DNA of 64,000 nt, taken from NCBI GenBank assembly GCA_965203565.1, contig OZ241896.1, forward strand, positions 2,170,001 through 2,234,000. The letters run 5' to 3'. This DNA comes from JAAXGX01 sp965203565 (GTDB lineage: Bacteria > Acidobacteriota > Vicinamibacteria > Vicinamibacterales > UBA8438). Of the stretch, positions 15,526 through 23,837 are shown piece after piece. The stretch's first letter is position 1. Every line of letters starts with the position of its first letter. Both the position numbers and the translations under genes were made by a program. The notes under the pieces were generated by a model, which was not told where the DNA came from, ran no database searches, and saw nothing but the letters and a program-made list of their open reading frames with translations.

Positions 15526-16782
15526 TCAGCGGACGTCCGCGTAGGCGCGGGCGATCTCGCTTGCGGCCGATCCGAAGACGTCGTACGCGCCGCTCACCTG
15601 CTGCTTGTTGCCGAGGTCGCCGTACCAGTCGAGCAGCCAGGCGGCGCGAACGAGGTGGCGGACCGCGATCTGGACGCTGTCGCGGTCCGGTTCGGCAAGC
15701 GCGTCGGTCCGGTCGTTGAGCGCCAGGGCCAGCTCCTTCGCCTGCAACGCCGGAATGAACAGCTCGGCGAACGCGCCGCGGCCGATGAGTTCTTCGAGCT
15801 CCTGCGCGCGCGCCGTGATGCCGGACACGATGTCCGGCGTCCGTTCGGGGATCGGCGGGCGAATCCGGTCGGCCAGCGGGGCCGACGCCGGAGCGCCCGT
15901 CATGACCGTGGACGGTCCGGCCGCGTCGGCGGCGGAGTACTCCGCAAAGATGAAGTCGAAGCGTTCCTCGGGAAAGTCCTCGACGAACACCACCTTGGCC
16001 GTCACCTCGGCCGGAACCGCGAGATCGCCGACCGCCGCTTCGAGGAACGCGCCGTCCGGCGACGGAACGAGATCGAAGGCGACGACCTCGACGAACTCGT
16101 CGGTTTCCGCGTCGTACTCCTCCTCGAGCACGACACGCCCCGACCAGCCGCCGACGTCGACCGGTTCGCGGTAGTTGTCGGTGGCGTACAACCGGAACAA
16201 CCCGTTTTCGGGATACGCGCCCTCGATGTGATGAAAGCTGTCGGGCGCCATGAACACGATCCCCCCCTGCCGGGGAGAGTGGTCCATGTGCGCTCCGGGC
16301 GCGGCGTCCACGACGCCGCAGGTCAGCATCTCGGAGCCGTAGTACGGATTCCGCACCGGCCCGTTGCGCTGGACCCAGTTGGAGCCGCCGTCGTACATCG
16401 GGCAGTACGCGCGCGCGAACCCTTCCGGCAGGTCGAGCGCCGCGAGGTACTCGGAGAGCGGCTTGAACCGGGTTCGCATCAGATCGATGTCGCCGGCCGC
16501 GGCCGCGGACCGGACCAGGGGCTGCGTGATCGGATCGGCCAGGGCGGTCAGGCTTTCGAGCGCCGTCCTGGCGTCGTCGAAGTCGTCGGCCGCCAGCGCC
16601 TCCTGGGCGGTCACGTACCCTGCAAGCTGAACGTCGAGCGGCGCCGAGGCGCCGGTGAACGGCGCATCGGCCGCAGGGGCGGCGCCGGAACCGCGCCGGG
16701 CGGCGCACGCCGAAGCCGTCAGGATGGAAAGGAGCAGCACGAGAGCTCTTGCGGTCACGTCCACCCGAGTCATCCGGGACAT
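15526..16782 (-). CDS. Lipoprotein with CusB/DUF3347-like metal-site motif
   Basis: A 418-residue lipoprotein. The start is ATG 16782 with AGGAG 4-8 bases upstream. The lipobox LTASAC puts the lipidated Cys at residue 26. YCPMYDGGSNWVQ and RNPYYGSEMLTCG (about 130-160) closely resemble the C-terminal motif of DUF3347 and CusB-type metal-efflux proteins, in which a metal-binding Cys/Met site is conserved. A C-terminal helical region (about 330-418) may be another four-helix or DUF3347-type element. It is co-transcribed with the cytochrome gene downstream. A copper or heavy-metal role is inferred from the motif only. Confidence 0.6.
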   Translation of the reverse strand: MSRMTRVDVTARALVLLLSILTASACAARRGSGAAPAADAPFTGASAPLDVQLAGYVTAQEALAADDFDDARTALESLTALADPITQPLVRSAAAAGDIDLMRTRFKPLSEYLAALDLPEGFARAYCPMYDGGSNWVQRNGPVRNPYYGSEMLTCGVVDAAPGAHMDHSPRQGGIVFMAPDSFHHIEGAYPENGLFRLYATDNYREPVDVGGWSGRVVLEEEYDAETDEFVEVVAFDLVPSPDGAFLEAAVGDLAVPAEVTAKVVFVEDFPEERFDFIFAEYSAADAAGPSTVMTGAPASAPLADRIRPPIPERTPDIVSGITARAQELEELIGRGAFAELFIPALQAKELALALNDRTDALAEPDRDSVQIAVRHLVRAAWLLDWYGDLGNKQQVSGAYDVFGSAASEIARAYADVR

Positions 16783-16850
16783 GGGCTCCTCGCGTCGAAG
16801 AAAGTCGCAGGCGCGACGAATCACCGTCCGCTAGTATACAACTCCGGCGC

Positions 16851-17777
16851 ATGACGACGACCCGGAGCCGCGCGGCGCAGCGCGCCGCCGCCAGCCGCGC
16901 GCTGGCGGACGGGTACCTCGACGAGCTGCTCGGCGTCCGCCGGTTGGCGCGCAACACCCTGGAAAACTACGCCCGCGATCTGGACGGCCTGCTGCAGTTC
17001 GCCGAGGGACGCGGGCAAGGGGTCGACCACTTGTCGCGGGACGATCTCGAAGCGGCCGTTCGCGACAGGATGACGGCCGGGTTCTCGCCGCGGTCGGTGG
17101 CGCGTTTCGTCGCGTGCGTCCGGGGGTTCTACCGGTTCCTGGTCCGCGACGGCCATCTTCGGACGGACCCGGCCGACGACCTGCGCGCGCCCCGCGCCTG
17201 GCCCGGACTCCCGAAGTTCCTGTCGGTCGACCAGATCGACCGCCTGATCGAACAGCCGGACGTCTCGACGCCGGCCGGACTCCGCGACCGCGCGCTCATC
17301 GAGCTGCTCTACGCCACCGGCATGCGGGTGTCCGAGCTGGTCTCGGTCCGTCTGGGCGACCTGAACCTGCGGGGCGGGTATCTGACCTGCCTGGGCAAGG
17401 GCGCGAAGGAGCGTCTCGTGCCGATGGGAGCGCCGGCCGTGCGGTGGGTCCGGGCGTACATCGACTCCGGCCGGCCGCGGATGCTCGCCGGACGGCCGTC
17501 GGACTGGCTGTTCGTCAACGCGCGCGGCGGCCGACTGAGCCGCGTCGGGTTCTGGAAGATCCTCAAGCAGCACGGCCGCCAGGCGGGGCTCCCCCGCGAC
17601 ATCAGCCCGCACATGCTCCGTCACTCGTTCGCGACGCACCTGCTGGAGCGGGGAGCCGACCTGCGGTCGATCCAGAGCCTGCTCGGGCATGCGGACATCT
17701 CCACCACCCAGATCTACACCCACATCCTCGATGTGCGGCTCCGGGCGCTGTACGACGAGTTTCACCCGCGGCCTTGA
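16851..17777 (+). CDS. xerD: Tyrosine recombinase XerC/XerD
   Basis: A 308-residue site-specific recombinase. The N-terminal SAM-like core-binding domain (VRRLARNTLENYARDLD) is followed by the catalytic domain with the full set of residues: Arg in TGMRVSELV, Lys in GKGAKERLVP, HxxR in HMLRHSFATH, His in LLGHADISTTQIYTH and the Tyr in that last motif. Role: resolution of chromosome dimers at dif. The length and LLGHADISTTQIYTH favour XerD, but XerC cannot be excluded and no partner is seen. The ATG at 16851 follows ACTCCGGCGC; no convincing ribosome-binding site is present, and the start may be leaderless. Confidence 0.88.
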   Translation: MTTTRSRAAQRAAASRALADGYLDELLGVRRLARNTLENYARDLDGLLQFAEGRGQGVDHLSRDDLEAAVRDRMTAGFSPRSVARFVACVRGFYRFLVRDGHLRTDPADDLRAPRAWPGLPKFLSVDQIDRLIEQPDVSTPAGLRDRALIELLYATGMRVSELVSVRLGDLNLRGGYLTCLGKGAKERLVPMGAPAVRWVRAYIDSGRPRMLAGRPSDWLFVNARGGRLSRVGFWKILKQHGRQAGLPRDISPHMLRHSFATHLLERGADLRSIQSLLGHADISTTQIYTHILDVRLRALYDEFHPRP

Positions 17778-17791
17778 CAAACCCGCGCGGA

Positions 17792-17821
17792 TTGACCGGC
17801 CGGCCGGTCGTCTGGTACCGT
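17792..17821 (+). promoter_or_regulatory. Candidate metK promoter
   Basis: TTGACC (17792-17797) and TACCGT (17816-17821) are 18 bases apart in the 64 bases between xerD and metK. The -10 matches TAxxxT only. A second TTGACA lies at 17774-17779 overlapping the xerD stop codon but has no good partner. No SAM riboswitch motif is visible in the short leader. Confidence 0.3.
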
Positions 17822-17841
17822 TAGCGGCTCCGTACAGCAGC

Positions 17842-18993
17842 ATGCGCCGCACAGGCCGGTACGTCTTCACGTCGGAGTCGGTGACCGAGGGGCATCCCGA
17901 CAAGATCGCCGATCAGGTGTCGGACGCCGTGCTCGACGCCGTGCTCGCGCACGACCCGGCCGGGCGGGTGGCGTGCGAGACGCTCGTCACGACCGGCCTC
18001 GTCGTGCTGGCCGGCGAGATGACCACCACCTGCGCCGGCGACTTCGCCGACGCCGCCCGCGAAGCGGTCAGGGACGTCGGGTACACGCGCGCCAAGTACG
18101 GCTTCGACGCGGAGACGTGCGCCGTCGTGTCGTCGCTGCACGGGCAGTCGCCGGACATCGCGCGCGGCGTCGACCCGGGCGGCGCCGGCGATCAGGGCCT
18201 GATGTTCGGGTACGCCTGCACCGAGACCGACGAGTTGATGCCGCTCCCGATCATGCTGTCGCACCGCCTCGTCCGCGCGCTGTCCGACGCCCGCCGCTCC
18301 GGCGAGATCGCCTACCTCAGGCCGGACGGCAAGTCCCAGGTGACGGTGGAGTACGACGGCGACGCGCCGGTCCGCGTCGATACGGTCGTGGTGTCGTCCC
18401 AGCACAGCGACGCGGTCCCGATGGAGCGCATGCGCGACGACGTCGTGAACCTGATCATCCGGCGCGTGATCCCCGAGCATCTGCTCGACGACGACACCAC
18501 CATCCACGTCAACCCCACGGGCCGGTTCGTGACCGGCGGGCCTCACGGCGACTCGGGCCTCACCGGACGCAAGATCATCGTCGATACGTACGGCGGGATG
18601 GCGCCGCACGGCGGCGGCGCCTTCTCCGGCAAGGACCCGACGAAGGTCGACCGCTCGGCTTCCTACATGGCCCGCTACATCGCGAAGAACTGCGTCGCGG
18701 CCGGTCTCGCCGACCGGGTTCAGGTCCAGCTCGCGTACGCCATCGGCGTGGCCGATCCGGTGTCGGTGCTGGTCGAGACGTTCGGCGCCGGGCGGATGGA
18801 CGAGAGCCGGATTTCCGGACTGGTGCGCGAGCACTTCGCGCTGGCGCCGCGCGGCATCATCGACTCTCTCGACCTCCGCCGACCCATTTACCGCAAGACG
18901 GCCGCATTCGGTCATTTCGGCCGGACGGAGCCCGAATTCACCTGGGAGCGGACCGACAAGGCCGCCGCCTTGCGCGCCGCCGCCGGTCTCTGA
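17842..18993 (+). CDS. metK: S-adenosylmethionine synthetase
   Basis: A 383-residue enzyme. Signatures seen are TEGHPDKIADQVSDAVLD near residue 15, GAGDQGLMFGYA (about 115), and GGGAFSGKDPTKVDRS (about 255). Reaction: ATP + methionine to S-adenosylmethionine, in the cytoplasm. ATG 17842 (MRRTGRYVFTSESVTEG) fits the family start; longer in-frame reading into xerD is not credible. Biologically it consumes the methionine made from the homoserine of the hom operon about 5 kb upstream. It converges on lptFG with a 31-base gap that holds a remnant of the mobile repeat. Confidence 0.96.
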   Translation: MRRTGRYVFTSESVTEGHPDKIADQVSDAVLDAVLAHDPAGRVACETLVTTGLVVLAGEMTTTCAGDFADAAREAVRDVGYTRAKYGFDAETCAVVSSLHGQSPDIARGVDPGGAGDQGLMFGYACTETDELMPLPIMLSHRLVRALSDARRSGEIAYLRPDGKSQVTVEYDGDAPVRVDTVVVSSQHSDAVPMERMRDDVVNLIIRRVIPEHLLDDDTTIHVNPTGRFVTGGPHGDSGLTGRKIIVDTYGGMAPHGGGAFSGKDPTKVDRSASYMARYIAKNCVAAGLADRVQVQLAYAIGVADPVSVLVETFGAGRMDESRISGLVREHFALAPRGIIDSLDLRRPIYRKTAAFGHFGRTEPEFTWERTDKAAALRAAAGL

Positions 18994-19011
18994 CGCCGCT
19001 CACCCAAGCGG

Positions 19012-19024
19012 CCACCACGGGCTG
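19012..19024. repeat. Possible end remnant of the MITE-like repeat
   Basis: CCACCACGGGCTG matches the last 13 bases of the full elements, and it lies directly against the lptFG stop codon at 19025 in the metK-lptFG gap. No other part of the element is found. With only 13 bases, chance cannot be excluded, though the sequence includes the entire 10-base terminal repeat. Confidence 0.35.
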
Positions 19025-21355
19025 TTACGTGCGGACCGTCAGCAGCAGATAGGTCGCCGAGGCGCCGAAGAGCAGGTTCGGCGCCCACGCCGCCAGGGCC
19101 GGCGCCAGCATCCCGGCGCTGCCGATGGCGGCGAAGACGTTGATGGCGAGCCAGTAGGTGAACGCCAGCGCGATCCCGATGCCGACGCCGTACAAGGCGC
19201 CGCGCGGCCCGGTGGTGATCGCGAACGGAATCGCGATCAGCGTGAGGATGAGCGTGACGAACGGGAACGACACTTTCCGGTGCAGTTCCACGGCCAGGCG
19301 GACCACGTCGAGCCCGCTCGCGCTGAGCGCGGCGATGTGCGTCTGCAGTTCGGCGAAGCTCATGAGCTCCGCGTCGGGCATCTCGGTTTCGAAATAGTCC
19401 GGCGACTCCAGGAAGGGGAGCGGCGCCTCCGCCGCCGGGGTGTACGGGGGCGATTCGGAATCGGCGCCCCGCGGCGCGAAATCGCGCCGCCACACGTCGC
19501 GGCCGACCCAGCCGTCCGCGGCGAACGCGGCGCGCCGGGCGAACGCCCGCCCGGTCAGTCCCCAGGGTTCGCCGCCGAGTTCGTACACCGAAAGGTCCTC
19601 GATCTCGTCCAGTTCCGGCTCGAAGTGGAGATAGTGGTAGATCGAGCCGTTTTCGGCGACGATCCACTGCCGGCTCAGCACGTCCAGCGTTCTCGTCCTC
19701 GAAACTCCGGTCCGTATCTCGGCTCGGAGCGCCTCCGCCACCCGGTTCGACCGGGCGAGCATCGTCTCGCCCATCACGAACAGCAGGCCGCTCCAGGCGA
19801 GGCTCGCCAGGACGATCGGCGCCGCCGCGCGGTAGAGGCTGACGCCGCACGCCTTCATGACGGTCAGCTCGCTCGTCTTGGTCAGCAGGCCGATGGTGAC
19901 CAGCGCGGCGACCAGCGCGGAGATCGGCAGCACGAAATAGACGAACTGGGGAGTCGCGTACCAGAAGTACTCCAGCAGCATCAGTCCGGTCGTCTGCCCC
20001 TTGAACAGCTTGTCCGACAGGTCGATGAACGTGGAGATGTAGAAGATCCCGAGCAGTCCGACGAAGGCCAGCAGCACGATTCCCAGGTACAGCCGGATCA
20101 CGTACCGGTCGAGCAGGCTCACGTTCAGCATCCGCGGCCGGAGCGCCCCGGTTCGGGACGCCCGGTAGGGCGGCGGCGCGGAGAACGAGAGGACCCGATT
20201 CGCGCCGGCGCGGCGCCGAAGGAAGGCGGGGAGCGCGGGGCGCCGTTCGACCGATCGGGCGCGCCGCGCCAGCAGCACGAGCCCGGCCAGCCCGAGGATG
20301 ACGTTCGGCAGCCACATGGCGAGATGCGGCGACACCAGGGCGCCCTTGGCCATCGCTTCCGCGCCGTACATGATGACGTAGTACGCGAAGATCACGGCGA
20401 TTCCCAGTGCGAAGCTCGCCAGCTTGCCGTCCTTCCGGTTCGTGACGCCGAGACCGACCCCGATCAGGACGAAGACGAGGCAGGCGGCCGGGATCGAGAA
20501 CTTGCGATGCGCCTCCATGATCGGCGCATGCGGCGAGAGCCCCAGCGCGCGCATCCGATCCGCTTCCTGCCGCAACTGCGGGATGGTCAGCTCGGCCAGC
20601 CCGCGCTGGGGGCCGCTGCGCGGAAAGACCGTATCCGGATCGAGGCCGATGACGATCTCGTCGAACGCATGGAGCTCGTACGCCGCCGGGTCGGCCGGAT
20701 CGACGACGTGGCCCGTTCCGTCGCGCAACACGATGTCGACCGTGCGCTCGTCGGGGTCGAGCGCGACCTGCCCGCGGGCGGCGACGTAGACGCCGGGCCG
20801 GTCCGCGTCCCGCATGTCGGCCAGGAACACGTCGCGCCATCCCGCGCCGGCCGTCGACACCTCGCGCACGTACAGCATGACGTTCGGGAAGTCCTCGTAG
20901 AACACCCGTGACTTGACCTCGCCTTCGGCGCGGCTCGCCACCGTCCGGAAGGTGATTTCGCGGAACGCCTGGTTCGCGTCCGGAACCGCCACGACGAGGA
21001 TGTAGCACGTCGCCGCCGCCGCCGCGGCGCCGAGCAGGAGCACCGGGCGGAGCAGCCGGAGCACGCTCACGCCGCACGCCTGCAGCGCGACCGTTTCGCG
21101 GTCGCTCGACAGCCGGCCGAGTCCCATCAGCACGCCCAGCAGCAACGCCACCGGGATGGTGATGCCGAGGCCCTGCGGCACGAGGGTGCCCATGATGCGC
21201 AGCACGGTGACGCTGTCGACCCCCTTGGCGATGAGATCCTCGGCGACCGTCATGATCGGCGGAATCATCAGGAGGAACGTGAAGACGAACAGTCCCAGCA
21301 GGGACGGCAGGATCGCTTCGCGGAGGACGTAGCGGTCGGTGATCCGCAGCATCAT
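19025..21355 (-). CDS. lptFG: Fused LptF-LptG LPS export permease
   Basis: A 776-residue protein made of two complete LptF/LptG-type permease domains in one chain. The first, about 1-365, has MMLRITDRYVLREAILPSLLG and the N-terminal helices, with a periplasmic jellyroll part around 150-260. The second starts again at about 415 with LLDRYVIRLYLGIVLLAF. The two are joined by a basic linker (ARSVERRPALPAFLRRR). In E. coli these are two genes. Role: with LptB it extracts LPS from the inner membrane and hands it to LptC/LptA. lptB and lptC-lptA lie 15 kb away. ATG 21355 or 21352. Confidence 0.88.
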   Translation of the reverse strand: MMLRITDRYVLREAILPSLLGLFVFTFLLMIPPIMTVAEDLIAKGVDSVTVLRIMGTLVPQGLGITIPVALLLGVLMGLGRLSSDRETVALQACGVSVLRLLRPVLLLGAAAAAATCYILVVAVPDANQAFREITFRTVASRAEGEVKSRVFYEDFPNVMLYVREVSTAGAGWRDVFLADMRDADRPGVYVAARGQVALDPDERTVDIVLRDGTGHVVDPADPAAYELHAFDEIVIGLDPDTVFPRSGPQRGLAELTIPQLRQEADRMRALGLSPHAPIMEAHRKFSIPAACLVFVLIGVGLGVTNRKDGKLASFALGIAVIFAYYVIMYGAEAMAKGALVSPHLAMWLPNVILGLAGLVLLARRARSVERRPALPAFLRRRAGANRVLSFSAPPPYRASRTGALRPRMLNVSLLDRYVIRLYLGIVLLAFVGLLGIFYISTFIDLSDKLFKGQTTGLMLLEYFWYATPQFVYFVLPISALVAALVTIGLLTKTSELTVMKACGVSLYRAAAPIVLASLAWSGLLFVMGETMLARSNRVAEALRAEIRTGVSRTRTLDVLSRQWIVAENGSIYHYLHFEPELDEIEDLSVYELGGEPWGLTGRAFARRAAFAADGWVGRDVWRRDFAPRGADSESPPYTPAAEAPLPFLESPDYFETEMPDAELMSFAELQTHIAALSASGLDVVRLAVELHRKVSFPFVTLILTLIAIPFAITTGPRGALYGVGIGIALAFTYWLAINVFAAIGSAGMLAPALAAWAPNLLFGASATYLLLTVRT

Positions 21356-21533
21356 TTTCCGGGGCGGGGGAAGCGCTTGCCGGTCGACGCGCCGGAGCGC
21401 GGAGATCCTCGTTCGGTCAGCGGACCCGCCCGCAGTTGGCCGACGTCCGCCTGGACGTCAGCGCCTTTCAGGAACAGGCTAGCACGTTCGCCGGGGCGTG
21501 CGGGCCGCCCCGGGCGTCCAGGTTTCGTGGGTC

Positions 21534-21563
21534 CAATAAGGTATGTTATGTTAACCAATTCAA
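21534..21563 (-). promoter_or_regulatory. Possible promoter upstream of lptFG
   Basis: In an AT-rich stretch between parB and lptFG, TTGAAT (21563-21558) and TTATTG (21539-21534) on the minus strand are separated by 18 bases. The -10 is a poor match. The remaining ~215-base gap (21356-21570) holds no gene; it has no clear terminator for parB. Confidence 0.28.
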
Positions 21564-21570
21564 TTCCGGC

Positions 21571-22398
21571 TCAATTCCGGTCGGCGTCGCGCAGTTGGGC
21601 GACGATCTCTTCCAGGGCTTCGAGAAGCTCGGCCTGGCTGACCTCGCTCTTTCTGAACTGCAGGCGCAGGCTGAACGCCTTCGACGGCGCCACGTACCGG
21701 TACGCGAACGGTTTCGCCCGCGCCGCGGTCCGCCTGGGCGGCGCCGCCCGCCGCACTTCGGCCCGCGTCATTCCCGACCGGGTGATCCGCTCGACGAGCG
21801 CCATCATCTTCTTCGGATCGGACTGCCTGACGATCTGCAGCAGAAGCGATTTCGATGCGACGTCGGCCAGCCGACAGATGTTTCTGACGTCGTCCGGCAT
21901 GGCGGCGAGCGCCAGCGACTCGGTGATCGACGTTCGGGACCGGCCGAGCCGCTGGGCCAACTGCTCGTGCGTGTACTGGAAGCGGCCTGCAAGCGCCTGC
22001 AGCGCATCGGCTTCCTCGAACGGCGTGAGGTCCTTGCGCTGAATGTTCTCGATCAGCGCGATCTCGAGCAGCTCCCCGTCGTCGGCGTCACGAATGATGA
22101 CCGGCATTTCCTGAAGGCCTACCTGCACCGCCGCCTGATAGCGCCGTTCGCCGGCGACGATCTGGAAGCGGTCGTCCTTCCGGCGCACGATCAGCGGCTC
22201 GATGACCCCCTTTTCTGCGATGGACGCCATCAGCTCGGAAAGATCGCCCATGACCTGGCGCGGCTGGTTCGGGTTCGGATCGAGCATTTCAATCGGAACG
22301 ATGCGACCCACCGGCCGGCCGGACGACGCCGCCAGCGCATCGACGTAGTGGGAGTCGTGACGCATCCGGGTGGTTTCCGGCAGTCCGCGCCTAGGCAC
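21571..22398 (-). CDS. parB: Chromosome partitioning protein ParB
   Basis: A 275-residue ParB/Spo0J-like protein. The N-terminal CTPase-type motif region includes GERRYQAAV and ENIQRKDLTPFEEA; a helix-turn-helix follows (LAQRLGRSRTSITESLAL). The C-terminal dimerisation part is short and basic. It binds parS sites and forms a clamp for ParA-driven segregation. The start is GTG at 22398, overlapping the parA stop by 8 bases. I found no parS-like palindrome (TGTTTCACGTGAAACA type) within this window, so the sites lie elsewhere. Confidence 0.93.
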   Translation of the reverse strand: MPRRGLPETTRMRHDSHYVDALAASSGRPVGRIVPIEMLDPNPNQPRQVMGDLSELMASIAEKGVIEPLIVRRKDDRFQIVAGERRYQAAVQVGLQEMPVIIRDADDGELLEIALIENIQRKDLTPFEEADALQALAGRFQYTHEQLAQRLGRSRTSITESLALAAMPDDVRNICRLADVASKSLLLQIVRQSDPKKMMALVERITRSGMTRAEVRRAAPPRRTAARAKPFAYRYVAPSKAFSLRLQFRKSEVSQAELLEALEEIVAQLRDADRN

Positions 22399-23146
22399 GA
22401 TCCATCACCTCTTCGCACAGGCTGTAATAGTCGGCGGCCCCGGTCGAGTTCGGGGCGAAGTTGAAGATCGATTCACGATAGGCCGGACTCTCCTCCAGGC
22501 GAACGGTCTTGGAGATGACGGTGTTGAACACTTTCGCTCCGAACACGCCGCAGATCCGCTTCCGGATGTCGCGGCCCAGCGAAGTCCGGCGGTCGTGCAT
22601 CGTGATGAGCACGCCGAGGAGCTCGAGTCCCGGATTGGCTCTGGCGCGGACCTTCTCTATCGTTTCCAGCAGGTCGTCCGTTCCCTCCAGGGCAAAGAAC
22701 GACGACTGGATCGGTATCAGCAGATGCGTCGCCGCCACGAGGGCGTTGACCGTCAGCAGGCCGAGCGTCGGCGGGCAGTCGATGACGACGTGGGAGAACC
22801 GCTTGCGCACCGGCTCCATCCGGTCCTTCAACCGGAAATGCGCATCGAGCTCCCCCACCAGACGGGCCTCCAGCTTCGCCAGCGAGATCCGGGCCGGAGC
22901 GATCCACAGATGCTCCTGCGGAGCCTGCCGGATGACGTCCGCCATGCCGCACGAACTGTCTGCGATGACGTCGTAGACGCTCCGCTGCAGGCTCGCGCGA
23001 TCGACGTACGAAATGGTGCTGTTCGCCTGGGGATCGAGGTCGATCAGCAGCGTCCGCTTGCCGCGCAGCGCGAACGCCGAGGCGAGATTGACTGCCGTCG
23101 TGGTCTTTCCAACCCCGCCCTTCTGGTTGGTGATGGCGACAATCAT
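22391..23146 (-). CDS. parA: Chromosome partitioning ATPase ParA
   Basis: A 251-residue ParA/Soj ATPase. The deviant Walker A KGGVGKTT lies at about residues 9-16, followed by LIDLDPQAN, IDCPPTLGLLT and IPIQSSFFALEG. It dimerises on DNA with ATP and is released by ParB. The start chosen is ATG 23146 (MIVAITNQKGG), which matches the family exactly; the longer upstream frame is arginine-rich and not family-like. Upstream 23147-23328 (182 bases) separates it from DUF151 and holds no gene; the two genes may share a promoter-less read-through or have a weak one not seen. Confidence 0.95.
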   Translation of the reverse strand: MIVAITNQKGGVGKTTTAVNLASAFALRGKRTLLIDLDPQANSTISYVDRASLQRSVYDVIADSSCGMADVIRQAPQEHLWIAPARISLAKLEARLVGELDAHFRLKDRMEPVRKRFSHVVIDCPPTLGLLTVNALVAATHLLIPIQSSFFALEGTDDLLETIEKVRARANPGLELLGVLITMHDRRTSLGRDIRKRICGVFGAKVFNTVISKTVRLEESPAYRESIFNFAPNSTGAADYYSLCEEVMDRA

Positions 23147-23328
23147 CAGCGGCGGACCGCGCGGCCGATACCGCCGCGCCGGCACCGTGAATTCCGTGGC
23201 GAGCCGCGCGAATTCTAGCAGAAGCCGCGGCGGCCCTGTCAAGGCAGGGCGCGCGCCGCGCTGCCGGAAGCGCGCAAGTCGTTCAGCGGCGGGATGTTGT
23301 CTTGAATGTCGGCCGGCCGACGTCCGGC

Positions 23329-23814
23329 TTACATCTTGTACTTGCCCAGATCTTCGGGGTCGAGGCTTTCGAGCCACTTGGCGAGCCGCTCGGAGTCGCC
23401 CTTGCCGGGAGCGAAATCGATCGTCTTCGCGTTGTCGATCACCGTGTCCTCCACGAAGATGGGCGCCTTGACGCGGAGAGCGAGGGCGATGGCGTCGCTG
23501 GGGCGAGCGTCGACGGCTATCTCCTCCCCGTTCACGCGCAGGTGGATCAGGGCGTAGAACGTATTGTCCTGCAGGTCGGACACGACGATCTTGTCGACGG
23601 CGGCGTTGAGGTCGCTGATGACGTTGCGCAACAGGTCGTGCGTCATCGGCCGCGGCGTGGCGACGTTCTCGATCTGGAGCGCAATGGCGTTCGCCTCGAA
23701 GATGCCGACCCAGATCGGCAGGACCTTCTGCCCTTCCTGATCCCGGAGAATGACGATCGGCATGTTCGTGATCGGATCGATCACCAGGCCCTTGATCGTC
23801 ATCTCTATCTGCAT
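23329..23814 (-). CDS. Bifunctional nuclease domain protein (DUF151)
   Basis: A 161-residue DUF151/BFN protein (PIVILRDQEGQKVLPIWVGIFEANAIAL, then ARPSDAIALALR..APIFVED). It starts at ATG 23814, with GGAG 7-10 bases upstream; a GTG at 23841 that overlaps the miaB stop would add 9 residues. Family members are described as having DNase and RNase activity, but many annotations are by similarity. It directly follows miaB, and its role beside that tRNA-modification gene is unknown. Confidence 0.9.
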   Translation of the reverse strand: MQIEMTIKGLVIDPITNMPIVILRDQEGQKVLPIWVGIFEANAIALQIENVATPRPMTHDLLRNVISDLNAAVDKIVVSDLQDNTFYALIHLRVNGEEIAVDARPSDAIALALRVKAPIFVEDTVIDNAKTIDFAPGKGDSERLAKWLESLDPEDLGKYKM

Positions 23815-23837
23815 GGGATGCTCCGGACCGGCCGCCG

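Noticed and set aside
17780..17841. SAM riboswitch before metK
   Set aside because: The gap is too short (64 bases) and lacks the conserved core of known SAM riboswitch classes.
21356..23328. parS site near parAB
   Set aside because: No TGTTTCACGTGAAACA-like palindrome was found here or elsewhere in the window.
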